A stretch of 64,000 nucleotides of DNA from Moniliophthora roreri (GCA_001466705.2 LATX02000200.1:62001-126000); one strand, 5' to 3'; positions 1 to 12,215 are shown, counted from the first letter of the stretch. Notes: generated by a model not told the origin, from the letters alone. Made by a program: numbers and translations.

Positions 1-3000
1 ACTGGGAGATTGGAGAAGTGCAATTTCCACCAAGGAGGAAGATACGGATCAGAAGGTTCACAGGCGTTCTTGATTGCACTCCAGCAGAGGTGCTGATTGG
101 AGCAAAAATCATGGCTTCACAGGAGCTAGCACATCAACAACAGGAAGTTAAAAGGGAGATAGATGAACTAATACCCCTCTATCTTCAAGGGTATCGAGAT
201 CGCTTTGAAAAAGGAAAGGCAGAATGATTCCCACCTTCCCAATCTTATGATCATGCCATCAAACTGAAACCGGACTTCGTCCCTTGAAACTGCAAGCTTT
301 ACCCGCTGAGTCCAGCCGAACAAAAAGAACAAGACAAGTTCCTGAAGGAGAACTTATGAAAGGGTTACATTCGGAAGTCCAAGTCTCCAATGGCTTCCCT
401 ATTCTTCTTCGTAGCCAAGAAGGAAAAAGGAGCGCTGAGACCCACCCAAGACTATAGAGAACTAAACAAAGGAACTGTAAAGAACACCTACCCCCTCCCC
501 TTGATATCTGAACTCCTCGACAAATTGAAAGGAGCAAAGGTCTTTACGAAGCTGGACCTCAGGAACAGATATAACAATGTACAGATTAAGGATGGAGATC
601 AATGGAAGGCGGCTTTCAAAATGAACTGAGGACTGTTCGAACTGACCGTTATGTTTTTCAGACTTAGCAATTCACCTGCGACGTTCCAAGCCTTCATAAA
701 TGACATCCTTTCCGACTTCATTGATGAAGGATGGTGTGTTGTTTACATAGACAACATTCTCCTGTTCTCAAAGGATCAGAAGGAACATTAGGAGAGAACC
801 GAATGACTGATGCGTCGAATCAGGAAACATGACCTTTACTTCAAACCAGAGAAATGTGAGTTTGACATATCAGAAGTTATCTTCTTAGGAATGGTAATTC
901 AACTGGACTACATTGCCATGGACCCAGTGAAACTAGTGGGAATAGCAGAATGGGAACCTCCAAAGACAATTAAAGGAGTACGAGCCTTCTTAGGGTTCGG
1001 AAACTTCTATCGGAAGTTCATTGGGAAATACACACAATTGGCACGACCGCTCCACAACCTCACATGGAAATCACAGAAATTCAAATGGACTATGACATGT
1101 CAGATTGCATTTGATCTTCTCAAACAGAAATTTCTCTCCGAACCCATACTCCTCATGCTGGACACAGACAAACCCTTCATCATAGAAGCAGATGCCTCTA
1201 AATGGGTGACTGGAGCAGTGCTTCACCAGCAGGGATCAGATGGAGAATGGCATCCTTGTGGATACCTGTCGAAATCTTTCTCGCCAATGGAACAGAACTA
1301 CGAAATCTATGACTGTGAACTATTGGCCATAACGAGAGCTCTAACGGAATGGTGACACTATCTGATGGGAGGAAAGTACAAGGTAGTGGTCTTATCTGAC
1401 CATAAAAACCTTATGTATTTCTGATCGGCTCAGAAACTGAACTGAAGACAAGCCAGGTGGAGTCTATTGTTATCGGAATTTGATCTTAGTCTCGTTCACA
1501 TGCCTGGGACATCGATGATGCAAGCAGACACACTTTCATGGCGGAATAATGAAGGTCAAGATGGAGATAACGACAACGAAGATGTCATCCTCCTGCCAGA
1601 CCGTCTTTTCGTGAAAGGGATCAATCTGGAGTTAGGAACTGAGATAGTGGAATGATTGGGCCTGGACAACTTTCACAAGTCGGCCCTGGAACAACTACTG
1701 CAACAGGGCATGCCGCCGATCAAATCTGCGCTCTCAGATTGGGAAATCAGAGACGGACTACTCCTTTTCAAGGATTGGATTTATGTGCCAGATGATACAG
1801 AGCTACGATGAAAAGTGGTTTGAGCAGTGCATGAGACGCCGGGAATAGGACACCCCAGGCAATAGAACACTCTAGAACAGGTGCAGAGGGACTTCTGGTG
1901 GCCTGGAATGGCTAAATTTGTCAAAAGCTTTGTGGATGGTTGTGTACCATGCCAACAATCAAAAGTCAATACACATCCAACAAAGACACCCATTCAACTA
2001 TTACAACTGACGCCAAATTCCTTCCCTTTTCAGACGTGTACAATGAATCTCATCACAGACCTCCCAGAATGCAACGGAATGGACTCTATTCTAGTTGTGG
2101 TGGACCACTCCTCTACAAAGGGGGTAATTTTTACACTCTGCATGAAGAAATCAGATGCCACAGAAATAGCGGAATTGTTAATCCAACATCTATACAAAAG
2201 ATTCAGACTTCCAGACCATATTATGTCTGACAGAGACCCTAGATTTGCAGCGGAAGTCTTTCAAGAAATGGGAAAGCAACTGTCAATCAAACATTCAATA
2301 AGCACGGCCTTCCACCCACAGACAGATGGAGAAACTGAATGGGTTAACCAAGAAATCGAAGTCTATCTTTGCATCTTTTGTTCAAAAGAACAGACAAGAT
2401 GGAAAGAATACCTTCTGCTGGCTGAATTCGCACATAACAATCGAACTCACTCAGTACTCAAGAATTCCCCTTTCTTCATGATGATGGGATATCATCTGCA
2501 AGCGATTCCAACGGTGTTTGAATGGACTAACATTCCATCAGTCGAGGAACAGCTTCAAGAATTACAGAGGATTAGAAAGAAAACTACAAGCTTATTAGAG
2601 CTGGCATGACAAAAGATGCTGCGAAGAGAGAAAAGAGAATTGGAAACGTACAATGTTGGTCAGAAGGTGTGGTTAGAAGGGAAGAACCTAGCTATAGGAT
2701 ACCCGACAAAGAAGCTTGCACCGAAGTGAGAAGGACCCTTCAAGATTCTTGAAGTTCTAGGTTCTGTCACCTATCAGTTGTAGTTACCACATCAATGGAA
2801 AATCCACCCCATTTTCCATGCTGCCCTTCTTATGCCGTCTAAAGAAACTGAAGCTTATGGACCCAGTTTTATGGAACCACCCCTAGATCTGATAGAAGGA
2901 TTTGAAGAATACGAGGTAGAAGCAATCATGGGACACAGACCCAAGAAGCAACCCTGAGAATTCCTTGTATCGTACACAGGGTATGACTCGTCGCATAATC

Positions 3001-3104
3001 GGTGGATCAAGACCGAAGGCATGGTCAACTGTTTAGACCTGTACAAAGGCTATATAAAGAAACATAAGTTAAAGCCAAAAAAACCCATCCCCACCAATAC
3101 CTAA
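1..3104 (+). pseudogene. Ty3/gypsy chromovirus pol (RT, RNase H, integrase, chromodomain), decayed
   Basis: This is the 3' part of a Ty3/gypsy polyprotein that enters from the left edge. One frame (codons starting at multiples of 3) stays open in register from 18 to the terminal stop at 3102-3104, with no frameshift. It is broken by 17 stops: TGA at 225, 285, 357, 627, 804, 1353, 1422, 1443, 1653, 1809, 1821, 2607, 2727 and 2955, and TAG at 789, 1863 and 2781. Visible domains in order are reverse transcriptase (about 280-900, active-site motif YIDN where the family has YIDD), RNase H (about 1170-1480, EADAS and [11 protein letters not shown]), an HHCC-type zinc region (C-x2-C at about 1940), an integrase core (ITDLP, SDRDPRF, HPQTDGETEW) and a C-terminal chromodomain (about 2900-3060). 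The element belongs to the chromovirus lineage and cannot be active. Confidence 0.93.
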
Positions 3105-3109
3105 CCACA

Positions 3110-4340
3110 ATGTCCAATGCAACTGCCTCCTCCTCTTCCTCTTCTGCTTCTAGCAGCCAGTCATCCGGAGGACCAAGTCCTGTTCCTACTGTGTCAGGAG
3201 AAGGATGCTACAGTGAAAATATCACTTATCAACATGGACTCCACCTGAACCTCTACCAGCTTCTTCACATCTTTAATTCCAGACAGTACGACGACCAACT
3301 TAGAGTGGCCAGTGATCAACACAACCGACTGGAACCCACAATCAAAAGCCTCTTTTTCTTATAGTCCCAACACCACTTATTCGAAAAAATCATTGACAGC
3401 TGCAATCTCGAAATTGCCAACCAGGTAATGTATGCCTGCAACTATCGCATTGGGCTCGAAGGGCCCATCACAGTACTGTTGTCGTTTCCCTATCATTCGC
3501 ACTTGTCCATGCTGCCTCCCGCAGATCCCTGAGCTATGTCAGAGTACCCTGATCCCCTCTCCTTCAGCCTCATTGACAGGCTCGGAAGAAGGACCCAACA
3601 GGAACAGATACCTCTGTCCCGATATCAATGACACCCAGAGTCTCATCACCAGGCTCACATCAGAACCCCGAACCCTCGAAGAACGACTCACCTCTGAACT
3701 CGCCTCCACTTCCTGTATGGCCACCAAACCCCCCACTAACAACACTCTCGTTTATTCTGACCCCACTCCCAATCCCAATGTCAAACCTAAGGTTGAGTCA
3801 ACTGACAATGCCCCTGCCCAAAACCTCTCACCCCCTGCCACCGCCGACCCCAGAAGTCTTCAGACACCTGAAGCATCAGTTCCACCCTGACGTTGAGGTA
3901 ATCCCTGCGGTTGGTGGGGCAGACCAGTTCGATGAGGAAGAGGACGAGGACAGGGAAAATCGAACCACCTCAAACGACGAAAGCCTACTGACGCTGAGCT
4001 TGAGGCCTCAGACTCTGCTGCCAACCCCAATGACGCTGCTAGTCGACCGCGTCTCTGCCCTGTGTGCAGATTGGAACGCCATTTCACCCAACATTGCCCA
4101 CAGTACATGTGTTGGCGATGCTTCACGACTCAGCCTGGACATACATCTTCACACTGCTCTAACCAACGAAGGTCTTGCCGAATTGCACGCCGAGGGTCTG
4201 GTTCGAGTCCAGACTCTCTGCCGGATGATCGCTATTATGACGATGAACCTTACGACAATCTCAGAGGGGAATGCTGAGGAGTCCATTCACAACAGTGGAG
4301 AGAATGCAGACTTCCTGTTCATTGGAGTGGATCCATGAAA
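3110..4340 (+). pseudogene. Accessory third ORF of the gypsy element, zinc-knuckle-like, frameshifted
   Basis: An ATG at 3110 lies five bases after the pol stop and opens a Ser-rich N terminus (MSNATASSSSS...). The frame is closed by TAG at 3362-3364 and coding potential then jumps between frames, which points to decay. A Pro/Ser-rich linker is followed by an acidic stretch (DEEEDEDRE, about 3930-3955). From about 3985 a third frame holds a cysteine/histidine cluster, CPVC-x7-H-x3-HC-x4-CWRC ending in PGHTSSHC (about 4053-4160), and then a basic tail to the stop near 4277. Many basidiomycete gypsy elements carry an additional ORF after pol with such a cluster. The function is unknown; nucleic-acid binding is an inference. 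The position and spacing argue that it belongs to the same element. Confidence 0.7.
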
Positions 4341-4534
4341 GGTACAGAGGTTCGAAGGCCCTTCTTCAGTGGACGAATGGATGGCCACTGGTTGGCAGCC
4401 GACAATGGATGTACCGACTACCCCTATGCTGAGGAGTGTCGATGAAATGCCAGATACATTGTATAATTATGACACAGAGCTTTACAGTGATGGAGAATCT
4501 TAAGAATGGCAATACAGAGTCTTGCTCTTGACAG

Positions 4535-5125
4535 CATCGGTAGATTGACAACTCACCTTTTGGCCTTTTATGGCATTTACGGCATTTCTGGCATTTCAAA
4601 ATGTTAAGGCCAGAATGACCACGGGGTGACACATCTGCTGCTAGTTTCAAGACCCCTACTGCCCTGGTAACACTACTTCCAGACCTTACAGTAAGTAAGT
4701 GTACTCAGAAGATTTTCTCCTGGGTGATTTTTGTCCAGTAATGGTATCACATGGTCTTCTCACTATGTTTGATCAACTGTCTCTGTGATAGGTGATTTAT
4801 AGATAGATTTGTCTCGTAGAGGATCTATATACACTCACCAGATGGTAGCATAACCTAATTGTGTAGCTCCAATGACTCACCGCGTCTGGATGCGACTACT
4901 TGCTCCAGCGGACCTAGCCTTTTGGCCCCGGTCCACCCAGCCTTTTGGCCTTTTTGGGGTCGGCTCTGGCCCAGAAATACTGACTGGCATTTCGGTAAAC
5001 CAGGCCTAGCCTTTTACCTTCGGCATTTTGGGCCAAAATGCCGGTGGCATGCCAATGGCATGCCGAAATGCCAGGTGATGTCATCCTACCAATGAGGGGG
5101 GTAATGTTACATTTTCTTTACTCTG
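4535..5125 (+). repeat. Direct duplication, copy 1 (591 bp, ends at N)
   Basis: This segment matches 5159-5749 at an offset of 624 bases. I saw only two differences, both C/T at a CpG (around 4590 and 4627). Copy 1 stops at the N at 5126, about 21 bases into the LTR start, so an unmerged contig overlap or an allelic fragment is the simplest explanation. Confidence 0.85.
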
Positions 5126-5158
5126 NCATATCTCATCTGGAGCAGCCGTTTCTTCTTA

Positions 5159-5749
5159 CATCGGTAGATTGACAACTCACCTTTTGGCCTTTTATGGCAT
5201 TTACGGCATTTCCGGCATTTCAAAATGTTAAGGCCAGAATGACCACGGGGCGACACATCTGCTGCTAGTTTCAAGACCCCTACTGCCCTGGTAACACTAC
5301 TTCCAGACCTTACAGTAAGTAAGTGTACTCAGAAGATTTTCTCCTGGGTGATTTTTGTCCAGTAATGGTATCACATGGTCTTCTCACTATGTTTGATCAA
5401 CTGTCTCTGTGATAGGTGATTTATAGATAGATTTGTCTCGTAGAGGATCTATATACACTCACCAGATGGTAGCATAACCTAATTGTGTAGCTCCAATGAC
5501 TCACCGCGTCTGGATGCGACTACTTGCTCCAGCGGACCTAGCCTTTTGGCCCCGGTCCACCCAGCCTTTTGGCCTTTTTGGGGTCGGCTCTGGCCCAGAA
5601 ATACTGACTGGCATTTCGGTAAACCAGGCCTAGCCTTTTACCTTCGGCATTTTGGGCCAAAATGCCGGTGGCATGCCAATGGCATGCCGAAATGCCAGGT
5701 GATGTCATCCTACCAATGAGGGGGGTAATGTTACATTTTCTTTACTCTG
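5159..5749 (+). repeat. Direct duplication, copy 2 (591 bp)
   Basis: This is the second copy of 4535-5125. It runs without a break into the 3' LTR, so it is the properly connected copy. Confidence 0.85.
5718..5728 (+). promoter_or_regulatory. Polypurine tract before the 3' LTR
   Basis: A purine run of the form GAGGGGGGTAA sits directly against the TGTTAC start of the LTR. This is where a polypurine tract primes plus-strand DNA synthesis in LTR retrotransposons. Confidence 0.7.
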
Positions 5750-6165
5750 TTACTATGCTTCTCTTTTTGATCGGACATGTACATCTTCCCAGTCCCCTTT
5801 TTCTTCTCTTACATTTATGCTTCTTATTCCATTGGACCTATTACACTTTTCTAGCCTCCATTTCTTATCAGAATGCCTGTCATCTCTGACTTCGTCGGTA
5901 TTTATTACTTCATTATTGTAGTCATTGGACGTTTGCATAATGTAGATTACATGACGAAGTTGTAACATATTTAAGCGCTCAAGCTAGGACTCCAAGTCCT
6001 TAGCTTGACCTAGTTAATCTAAACTTGTGTCGACACCTTGACTGAAGGACCTCTGAACTTTAGCATCCACTAAATGAACTCTAACTTGAACTTGTGAAAC
6101 TGTTTGTGAAGGGTATTACCTTTCATAAGAAGTTGAGTTGACGTTGCTGCACAAGTAACGTAACA
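5729..6165 (+). repeat. 3' LTR of the gypsy element (437 bp)
   Basis: The LTR begins TGTTAC and ends GTAACA, directly after the polypurine tract. A core promoter-like stretch (TATTTAAGCGCTCAAGC, about 5967) and conserved blocks such as GGACCTCTGAACTT and GACGTTGCTGC are shared with the LTRs at 13881-14335 and 49025-49496 (both minus strand). The three define one LTR family. No target duplication can be checked because the 5' end lies outside the window. Confidence 0.88.
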
Positions 6166-6224
6166 ATTTCAGGTTCAAAAAGAAGGCATTTTGGAAAGGT
6201 TTCCCCTGTCCCAGTCTTATAGAA

Positions 6225-6430
6225 CTGAAGCCCAATTTTGTCTTGTGAGATTGCAAACTCTATCTGCTTTCACCACAGGAACAAGAAGAACAGGATAAAT
6301 TCATTGTGGAAAACCTCCAGAAAGGATATATTTGTACATCAAAATCTCCAATGGCATTACCCTTCTCCTTCATAGCAAAAAAGGAGAAAGGAGCTTCAAG
6401 ACCTATGCAAGACTATTGGAAACTAAGATA
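6225..6430 (+). pseudogene. Fragment of a second gypsy reverse transcriptase
   Basis: The translation has the same start of the RT domain as seen at 275-470: [12 protein letters not shown], an [12 protein letters not shown] stretch, SKSPMALPF and [10 protein letters not shown]. It holds a TGA where the family has Arg (KPNFVL-stop-DCK) and is cut off after about 65 codons. The left element's LTR abuts it, so one gypsy element may have landed in or beside another. Confidence 0.8.
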
Positions 6431-8125
6431 GCCCACACTCATATTCTACTAACCCCACATGGCAGCAGTGAAAGCATTACCTCTTACCAAATTGGGCCTC
6501 TGCACAGTCAAAGTTGCACTTTCGAAGCTTTTGTTCCCAAGTCCTCAACACAAAAATGACACTGTTGTTCAATTATTTATTACTATGTAAAGAAGATGTA
6601 CCCTAAGTTTTGTGTTAAATAAACATAATTTACAACCTCTGATATCACTATGTATGAGGTGTTCTTTTTATGCTATTAATACAAAGGAAATACACTCAGA
6701 ATACTGCTATATATTTGCTTCCAGACAACACTCAGAAAATTCTATTAGTTTCAAGTTATTATCACATAGTGAAAACAGCAAGCATACTCTGGATTTTAAT
6801 TTCCAGAAGAGTCAGTGTTTCTTGATTATTTTATAATAATGAAGTTATAGAATTATCTTTTAATTTTCTAATTACAAATATACTAAATTTTCTGCTTTAT
6901 AAAATAGTGAGAAAACATTTAGAAAACAAATATAAGATCTTGAATTTTATATTAAAGGAAACATGTTAAATACAAAAGGAAAACTAAATGAAAACTATCT
7001 AAGAACTGCTTTAAAATATAGTGTTTTCATATGATTTTCCTACTATTTTCCTAGTGTTTTCTCTGACTTTCCCACAATAGAAAATGTGGAATTTTTATCT
7101 TATCTTATCAGCATTTTCTGAGCATCTTCAACCAGAGAAAATTTAATGTTTTCTCAGTATGGAAATTATTCTAATATATTGTATTATCTATTAATTCTCA
7201 GAATTTGAAAATTCTATATCTTTTGCTGCTGAAAATTTAGTATTCTCCAGGCATATTCTTGTTGAGAGGACACAATTGAAATTTAGAATTTATATATGGT
7301 TTTATAGAAATTCTCTTTGCAAGAAGATTAAGTGTTTTCTCAATGAGAAAACCATGTTAAAAGAACACCTCACACATAGTGTATCCAAACAGTGCTGCAA
7401 ATCATACATTTTGCAGGTTTCTGAAGTTTTCAAGACACCCTCACTTCTCAAAATCTTTCAGATAGTCAGTCAGAATGCACCAATGAACCCTATAATGCTT
7501 TACAGCATATGCAGCCTTTCTACTATTGAGTCCCTTTATGTAGGCATCTGTATAATGGAGGGCATGGTTGCAGAATCTACAGAAATAGTAAGAGAAAGAG
7601 CTTGAAATATGCTAGATAACATACTGTCTTATATGAACAAGTGGAATTGCCTTGAGAGATGCTAAAGCATTCTTCTCCAGGTCATCCTCACTTGAAGATT
7701 CTGGACAAAGGCAATAGAGCCACTTTGCATAGCCCCAACATCGCTTGGTTCAATACTGCTCTATCAGGGGATTCAAATCATGCTTGATATCATTAAAATT
7801 AACATAATTAGATACTACAAACCATTTAGAGTAATTCTCAGAGAACAAAACAATGAATTCAACTTGTTGACATGCACAAATGGAAGGAAAAGATGGAAGG
7901 AGCAAGATAGGAACAAAATTCAAAGCCCGAAATGGAAAGTCATGCCTTGCCACATGGGGTCAGTAGAATATGAATGTGGGCTACCTTGAATGAAGGGACA
8001 GTCAAAAATGCATACCCACTACTGCTCATATCAGACCTCATTAATAAATTAATGCTATGTACAGGGTGTTCTTTTCATGCTATTAATACAAAGGAAATAC
8101 ACTCAGAATACTGCTATAGGTTTTT
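6431..8125. other. AT-rich stretch without recognised genes
   Basis: The sequence is strongly AT-rich and CpG-poor. A block of about 60 bases near 6655-6720 (GCTATTAATACAAAGGAAAT core) recurs near 8060-8120. On the minus strand about 7450-7740 there is a coding-like stretch with a run resembling YTDAYIKGLNSRKAAYAVKHY. It may be a relic of some transposon-related ORF, but I cannot name the family. Nothing else can be supported. Confidence 0.5.
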
Positions 8126-9964
8126 GAATGAGTGGTTTATTGGTTGGTTATAAAAGAATGTATACAGTGAGGCAAGATATATATGAATCTCAGCTCAACT
8201 ACAAGTGATGGTAATATGGCAAACCTAGAAAAGACCCACTTTTATTCATTTTACATTACTTTTGAATTGGAACACTTTAGTATGTCACAAGATAAAGAGT
8301 AATAAGGACTAGAGTGAGCCCAGTCTGCTAGTCATTGCCTTAGAGAAGCTATAGTGCATTGGAAAGTATGAAGAGCTATATGATATGCTATACAGAGGTG
8401 TCTAAGCTGTACTTTCTGACTTATCTATGTATCAGATCCAAAGCAGATCACTCCCAAAACCTGTAGGGAACCTAACTATGGCCTAATGAACATATTGGCT
8501 AGTTAACCAAGCTCTCAAAGTGCTATCAATAGGATTTTAATTTCTATTTTACCTTTCTATAACATCTGCAAAGTGCAACATGCAGTCAAACAGTACAGAG
8601 GTACTTAAAGGAGACATCAAAACAGAAAGATGACTTAGAACAGGAACAATCAAAGAATGATCATCCTCTGAAGTCAAAATACAGATCAAAGTCAAAGCAG
8701 ATGATCTCTTAATAAAGAGTTCAAAGGCAGCAAAACAATATGAAATAAACTAACTAGGTACAAATCCATCTCAGAAAGAAGGAAATCACTTCCAAAGGAC
8801 ATCCACTACCTATAGACAATTACAACAAGACATACAAAGAATATCTAATGCATAAGAAGTCCTAACTAAGACTGAGCATGCATGGTCAAAGGATATAGGA
8901 ACAGTAACAGTGTGTTCCAACCTTGGAAACTTTGGCATCTAGGCCTCTGCTGATGTGAGGATGCTAGAAAGGGAAATGCTGTAAAGAAATGGAACAGATA
9001 CAACCATCTGCTCATAGATACCTGACTTAGAAAAAAGAAAATACAAGTTATAGAGTCCAGAACACCTGGTGAAGTAGATACCTGTGTGGATGTAGTTGGA
9101 TACTCTAGTGGCCAGACTCCATGACATCTGAATATTCTCTCTTTTAGCATCTCAGTCACTCATTTATCATCTCCTGAATTATTGGACATTATTTATATTT
9201 TTCCATAGATATATTCCATGGACCGTATATAAGGACAGCTAGATATTCATGTATATTCAAGTAATTCTGCCCCCTCTGATTGTGAATACATGACAAGTTT
9301 GTTTGGTGTATAAATTTGTGTGCCATTCCAGTTTTGCTTCCTCACTTTAGGCTCTGGAGATTGGTCCTGAGTGACTCCAGAGAGATAGACATCTGATAAT
9401 GAACTTGTGCCATAAGAGATAAGAGTAACATCTTGAGTGCATTATAGCACTTTTCTAAGAGACACTTTACACCAAGAAGGACCCTTGGGCACTTGGAGTG
9501 TGGCCTGTGTTGGGTATCAGGTTGTGACACACTTAGAGCCTTAGCAAGGGGTGTGCCTGCACTGAGCTCTTTGTAGAAATTGGTCTAGAACCTTTTCCAG
9601 TACACTGTGTACTATAGTTGTCTTAAAGAAGTCTTGAACTCCATAGGGTCAGACTATATCAGTTATTGAGTCTCTGTATGAGACTGTAGCTCTTGTGTTT
9701 GTGCTTTGTGCACCATGTCCTTTGTGTTTTGTGTGTGTGTTGTGAAATAAACCTATTTTAAAACCTATATATACTCCTTTGAAGGTGAACACTTCAAAGT
9801 AGAACACCTCAATCAGAGAGAATTAACATAGCTAAGAGTTTTGTTGGCATTCTAAGTGTGGCAACTCTGATCATGTCAATCCACACTTGCACAACAACTT
9901 GAGATAGAACTTTTGGAGGTTATCTTTTGGGTAGTTTTCCACTAGTCTTATCTTAGACAAATTA
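8126..9964 (+). repeat. Long LTR-like repeat AB, copy 1 (about 1.8 kb)
   Basis: This unit recurs inverted at 12216-13520 and, split by an insertion, at about 22130-25664. It contains a TATATAAGG box (about 9227), an AATAAA-type signal (about 9746) and ends in AGACAAATTA, after which all three copies diverge. A gag relic starts 14 bases after copy 1. I read AB as a possible long LTR, but it lacks the usual TG..CA ends, so the class is not settled. A shorter related block (similar to 8126-8210) also stands at about 14600-14690. Confidence 0.6.
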
Positions 9965-9977
9965 GTACATGGCTTAA

Positions 9978-11047
9978 GTGAAACAGATCCTAAAGACACC
10001 TCATCCATTGATATTGAAGAGAGAAGAATTACCAACATCAGATACCTCCTCCAGATTGCTGAAAGAACTGGATCTATTCCAGAAACTTCTTGAAGCACTA
10101 AAGAACAGCCTCAGACCAAAGACACCAAAATTACCAATGGAAATGTCTAAAGATAAGAAGCTGCAAGAAAGCAAACTGAAACCCAAACCCAAACAAGCAA
10201 CTATTGAGACAACAGTCCTAGTACAGATGGTGTCTGAAGATAAAGAGATCAAAGCTGCTTTGCCCACACCATTCACAGAAGAATGAAAGGATATGAAGAA
10301 GTTCCTTTTGGAAGTACAGCTGTATATCATGCTCAATTCAAAATAACAGGTTGAAGGAACTCTTCCTACTTTCCTATATGCAGGGAGAACCTGGTCAGTT
10401 TTGAAAGAATAAGAAGATGGAAACACTTCTAGTGGAAGGACTTCCTCAATGACTTTAAAACTTCCTTTGAACTCCTCAATACAGAACTTGATGCTCAGAT
10501 GAAGCTCTGCAATTTAAAGATAAAGGAACAAGCAGATGAGTATATATACCAATTCCAATATTTAGCTGATCAAACAGGGTACAACGATGCAGCACAAATT
10601 GAGGCATTCAAACAAGAGTTACCACAGAGTCTTATAATGAAGATTATGATGAGGCTTAAAGGGAAACCAGAAAAGATAAACAATTGGATGAACACAGCCA
10701 TCCTCTATAATGAAACTTGGGAACAGGCACAGCAGTATGGGAAGAGATGGGACAAAGACAACAGAAGGACTCAACAAACCTTCCAAAAGAAGGAGGGTAC
10801 TTCAATTAAGAAAATCAGTGAAGCAGGCAGAAAGGAGTACATGGCAAAAGGACTGTACTTTCAGTGTGGAAGAAGCAGACACAGGGTAAAGGACTGCCCA
10901 GATGGAGCAAAGAAGAAGGAACAGAAGAAGGAAGAGCCAAGGAAAATGACAAAGGAGAAACAATATGTGAAGATTCATGCCCTTGTAAATGACCAGTCGA
11001 AAGAGGAAAAGGACCTTCTTCACCTCATGGAACAGAAGGGTTTTTGA
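9978..11047 (+). pseudogene. Gypsy-type gag relic with broken zinc knuckle
   Basis: The N-terminal part (9978-10286) is Lys-rich and is closed by TGA where EERKDMKKFLLE would be expected; the frame then continues to about 10340. After a frameshift, the ORF 10499-11047 carries the gag capsid-like region (ADEYIYQFQYLADQTGYND, FKQELPQSL, INNWMNTAILYNE) and a C-terminal nucleocapsid motif. That motif reads YFQCGRSRHRVKDC, so the first cysteine of the CCHC knuckle is replaced by Tyr, a change that fits TGC to TAC. A basic tail follows. The gag lies directly downstream of repeat AB and belongs to an element different from the one at the left edge. Confidence 0.82.
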
Positions 11048-11061
11048 CACAGTAGAGGAGT

Positions 11062-11250
11062 ATGACATCTCCCCTGCCCATAACCATCTCACACTTTGTA
11101 CTAGCTACTATTGATCAAAATTCCATATATATTCCTCTCCAGTACAAAGCAGAAAAAGAAACCATTGAAACCAAGGCCCTTCTTGACTCCAGCAATGTGC
11201 CTAATTTTGGCCTAGGCATGAAATCATGCACTTTTTATGTCAAATACTAG
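11062..11250 (+). pseudogene. Retrotransposon aspartic protease fragment
   Basis: A short ORF follows the gag by 14 bases and contains IPLQYKAEKETIETKALLDSSN, which resembles the ALLDSGA active-site region of gypsy proteases, with Ser in place of the catalytic-loop Gly. It ends at TAG after about 62 codons, where repeat D takes over. Confidence 0.6.
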
Positions 11251-12215
11251 AGAAAGGGCCCAGAGTACATGTGATATTCATGTAACTTGATAATCTGGGA
11301 GCTCTAATACAGTGTCTAAGCTTTAAGTGCCAAGTCTGATAAGTCTAATAATTGACACTGTAACACAATTTAGATAAGGTTAGTAGACTATACTAGCCCT
11401 CTACATTACAGTGGAGCATCACTGTGAGGGTCCTTGGTCAATAGAATGGGCCAGAAACTACTAATTCTGAATACAAAGGAATAGATATCAGTGGGATCCA
11501 CAGTCTAAGTGCACTAGATTGTTCACTTTGTGATCACATTGCATAATAATGCATTAATAGACTTAACATTTTATTATTACTATCAAAGCTAGTACATGAT
11601 TGGAACTTGTTCCTATGTGGAGCTTTGAAGACACTCTCAAGCAGATATAATGACCTATCCAGGTGTATGTGGGACAATTGATGGGCAATGAGTACACAGG
11701 AAATTGATAATGACTCACAGGATTGTACATGGGGCAGAAGGAGATTGAATATGACAGATGTCTAGACCATAATATCCACCAATCCAATGGTAGAAAGCAG
11801 CTATGCAGAAGTAAACCAGCAGAAAGAGAAACATATCTATGTACAAAGCTGGTCCAGAACCAGTGGCTATGTGGAAGTAGCTATGTGGAAGGATTATTTG
11901 ACCCAGCAACACTCCACACAGAGTCCAAAACATAATAAATCAACCATTTGGTCACCAAATATACCCAATATGGCTAATTGTTACACAGAATCAGACTTTT
12001 ATGCATAAATGTGTATGATTTATACTCTAAAACTAGATTACACTTGTTTATCTTTTATTTTGTTATTTCCAATTATCATTCTGTATATAAAGACCTGTAC
12101 TTGTAGATGCAGGGTCAAGCACAGACTGGTACTTGCACATTATAGCCCTGCACAGTGTCAATTTAGACCTCTGCACAGCTTCTTAGACCAAGTCTCCACA
12201 CACTTGCCAGTCTGT
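11205..12215 (+). repeat. Repeat D, copy 1 (about 1.0 kb)
   Basis: The reverse complement of this unit makes up 14690-15160 plus 16825-17310, where another repeat has split it. It includes a TATATAAAG box near 12090, suggesting LTR-derived sequence. Its left end overlaps the protease fragment. Confidence 0.6.

Larger units (their letters stand above)
4341..5728 (+). other. 3' untranslated part of the gypsy element, GGCATT-rich, with duplicated block
   Basis: No gene is seen. The sequence is full of GGCATT/AATGCC words, for example a short tandem run at about 4571-4603 and a cluster at about 5000-5080. The segment 4535-5125 recurs at 5159-5749, with an N at 5126 between them. It ends in a purine-rich tract directly before the LTR. 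Confidence 0.7.
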
